Assembly (NCBI GenBank): GCA_003444795.1
Contig: DLWR01000209.1
Span: 1-6,157, forward strand
Source: Cryomorphaceae bacterium
GTDB taxonomy: Bacteria > Bacteroidota > Bacteroidia > Flavobacteriales > Schleiferiaceae
Direction: 5' to 3'
DNA length: 6,157 bases
A model generated the notes under the pieces. The model did no database searches, was not told the origin of the DNA, and saw only the letters and a program-made list of their open reading frames with translations. Both the position numbers and the translations under genes were made by a program. Position 1 is the first letter of the stretch, and every line of letters starts with the position of its first letter. Shown piece after piece: positions 5,191-6,157 of the stretch.

Positions 5191-5272
5191 GGGAGTGTCG
5201 CATAGTGGCTATTGCAGCAGACTGTAAATCTGTCGTCGGAAGACATCGGTGGTTCGAGTCCATCCACTCCCA
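5191..5272 (+). tRNA. tRNA-Tyr (anticodon GUA)
   Basis: This 82-nt type II tRNA has a long variable arm (about 5234-5247). The acceptor GGGAGTG/CACTCCC is fully paired. The anticodon stem GCAGA/TCTGT has one G-U pair, and the loop CTGTAAA carries GTA at 5224-5226. The T arm is GGTGG-TTCGAGT-CCATC. The discriminator is A, and CCA is not encoded (CAC follows). The long variable arm is normal for bacterial tRNA-Tyr. Only 10 nt separate it from tRNA-Gly. Confidence 0.97.
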
Positions 5273-5282
5273 CACGCAAAAT

Positions 5283-5355
5283 GCGGAAGTAGCTCAGTTG
5301 GTAGAGCATCAGCCTTCCAAGCTGAGGGTCGCGGGTTCGAACCCCGTCTTCCGCT
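5283..5355 (+). tRNA. tRNA-Gly (anticodon UCC)
   Basis: A complete 73-nt cloverleaf is present. The acceptor GCGGAAG/CTTCCGC is fully paired, and the D arm is GCTC...GAGC. The anticodon stem TCAGC/GCTGA has the loop CTTCCAA with TCC at 5316-5318 (reads GGA), and the T arm includes GGTTCGAACC. The discriminator is U, and CCA is not encoded (CAT follows). Confidence 0.97.
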
Positions 5356-5368
5356 CATTCATACATCA

Positions 5369-5440
5369 GCCGATGTAGCTCAGGGGTAGAGCGTTTCCTT
5401 GGTAAGGAAAAGGTCAGGGGTTCAATTCCCCTCATTGGCT
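5369..5440 (+). tRNA. tRNA-Thr (anticodon GGU)
   Basis: A complete 72-nt cloverleaf is present. The acceptor GCCGATG/CATTGGC has one G-U pair. The anticodon stem TTTCC/GGAAA has the loop TTGGTAA with GGT at 5401-5403 (reads ACC/ACU), and the T arm is AGGGG-TTCAATT-CCCCT. The discriminator is U, and CCA is not encoded (CTT follows). It is the second Thr isoacceptor of the cluster and lies 49 nt upstream of tuf. Comparison with the first tRNA-Thr shows different stems, so this is not a recent duplicate. Confidence 0.97.
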
Positions 5441-5489
5441 CTTTTAACGACTTCTTTCTTTGGGTTCAATCACTTAATCTTAAAACAAA

Positions 5490-6157
5490 ATGGCAAAGGA
5501 GAATTTCGTGCGGAACAAACCGCACTTGAATATCGGTACCATTGGTCACGTTGACCACGGTAAAACGACCTTGACGGCCGCTATCACTACGGTATTGGCT
5601 AACGCAGGTCTTTCACAGGCGCGTAGCTTCGATTCTATCGATGCCGCTCCTGAGGAAAAAGAGCGTGGTATCACGATCAACACGGCACACGTAGAGTACG
5701 AAACGGCTAACCGCCACTACGCTCACGTTGACTGTCCTGGTCACGCTGACTACGTTAAGAACATGGTAACGGGTGCTGCCCAGATGGACGGCGCGATCTT
5801 GGTAGTAGCTTCTACCGACGGTCCTATGCCCCAGACGCGTGAGCACATCCTTTTGGCTCGCCAGGTTGGTGTACCCCGTATCGTTGTGTTCATGAACAAA
5901 GTGGACATGGTAGACGACGCTGAATTGTTGGAGCTCGTTGAAATGGAAATCCGTGACTTGTTGAACTTCTACAAGTACGACGGTGACAACACTCCCGTTA
6001 TCCAAGGTTCTGCTTTGGGTGGTTTGAACGGCGAGCAGCAGTGGGTAGACAGCATCATGGAGTTGATGAACTCTGTAGATGCTTGGATCGAAGAGCCCCT
6101 CCGCGAAGTTGACAAGCCTTTCTTGATGCCTATCGAAGACGTTTTCTCAATCTCTGG
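5490..6157 (+). CDS. tuf: Translation elongation factor EF-Tu (3' end outside window)
   Basis: The first 222 codons of EF-Tu are present, and the gene runs off the window. EF-Tu is the GTPase that delivers aminoacyl-tRNA to the ribosomal A site. All GTP-binding motifs are intact: G1 GHVDHGKT (19-26), switch I RGITI (59-63), G3 DCPGH (81-85) with the catalytic His85, G4 NKVD (136-139) and G5 SAL (174-176). Residue 212 onward begins domain 2 ([12 protein letters not shown]). The start [16 protein letters not shown] matches bacterial EF-Tu. There is no SD: the leader ends in the A-rich TTAAAACAAA, typical for highly expressed Bacteroidota genes. The 49-nt gap from tRNA-Thr holds no terminator or promoter match, so tuf probably shares the tRNA transcript. 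Codon choice looks more biased than in its neighbours (Lys AAG/AAA, Gly GGT, Asp GAC), as expected for very high expression. Confidence 0.98.
   Translation, partial: MAKENFVRNKPHLNIGTIGHVDHGKTTLTAAITTVLANAGLSQARSFDSIDAAPEEKERGITINTAHVEYETANRHYAHVDCPGHADYVKNMVTGAAQMDGAILVVASTDGPMPQTREHILLARQVGVPRIVVFMNKVDMVDDAELLELVEMEIRDLLNFYKYDGDNTPVIQGSALGGLNGEQQWVDSIMELMNSVDAWIEEPLREVDKPFLMPIEDVFSIS

Noticed and set aside
5049..5309. Minus-strand 86-codon ORF across tRNA-Thr and tRNA-Tyr
   Set aside because: Its translation contains the familiar DSNPRPTDYKSVALP-type string that arises whenever tRNA genes are read antisense. It is an artefact seen in many databases, not a gene.

Overview
The window looks like the core chromosome of a member of the Bacteroidota, most likely a Flavobacteriia-type (possibly marine) lineage with fairly balanced base composition. 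Four things point there. Start codons generally follow A-rich or unremarkable leaders with no Shine-Dalgarno (SD) sequence. The one striking exception is rpsU, which has a near-perfect SD, as known for Bacteroidota. Promoter -7 elements of the TAnnTTTG type precede rpsU and the tRNA/tuf unit. The order rpsU - Xer-type recombinase - hpf - tRNA-Thr/Tyr/Gly/Thr - tuf is, from memory, a common arrangement in Flavobacteriia. Assignment below class level is not possible from this sequence.

Left part (1-3401), all on the + strand and tightly packed: the 3' portion of an RmlD-like SDR oxidoreductase cut by the window edge; a LeuT-type sodium:amino-acid symporter of 606 aa, beginning 16 nt after the SDR stop; a 45-aa single-membrane-span protein of the MetS type (NSS transporter small subunit); and a membrane-anchored, very Trp-rich protein with two degenerate ComEA-like helix-hairpin-helix repeats. 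The last three are linked by 4-nt stop/start overlaps (ATGA, then GTGA). The symporter keeps almost all LeuT sodium- and substrate-site residues with LeuT numbering up to about residue 112. It also carries an extra periplasmic domain of about 100 residues between TM11 and TM12.

Middle part (3402-4950): rpsU (bS21) with its own promoter-like element, an SD able to pair over about 13 nt with the usual Bacteroidota 16S tail, and a strong intrinsic terminator. Next come a complete Xer-type tyrosine recombinase starting only 11 nt after that terminator, and a short-form ribosome hibernation factor (hpf). No promoter is evident for the recombinase/hpf pair.

Right part (4951-6157): a textbook Bacteroidota promoter (TTG-N19-TACATTTG), an approximately 80-nt leader, four tRNA genes (Thr-UGU, Tyr-GUA, Gly-UCC, Thr-GGU, none with encoded CCA), and the first 222 codons of tuf (EF-Tu), which runs off the window. 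This half is translation machinery: bS21 controls anti-SD availability, HPF silences ribosomes, and the tRNAs and EF-Tu feed elongation. I see no mobile element, CRISPR array, or clearly unknown multi-gene system. The points most worth a second look are the symporter's extra domain, the divergent HhH protein translationally coupled to the transporter, and the rpsU leader. There is no gene-free stretch longer than about 130 nt.
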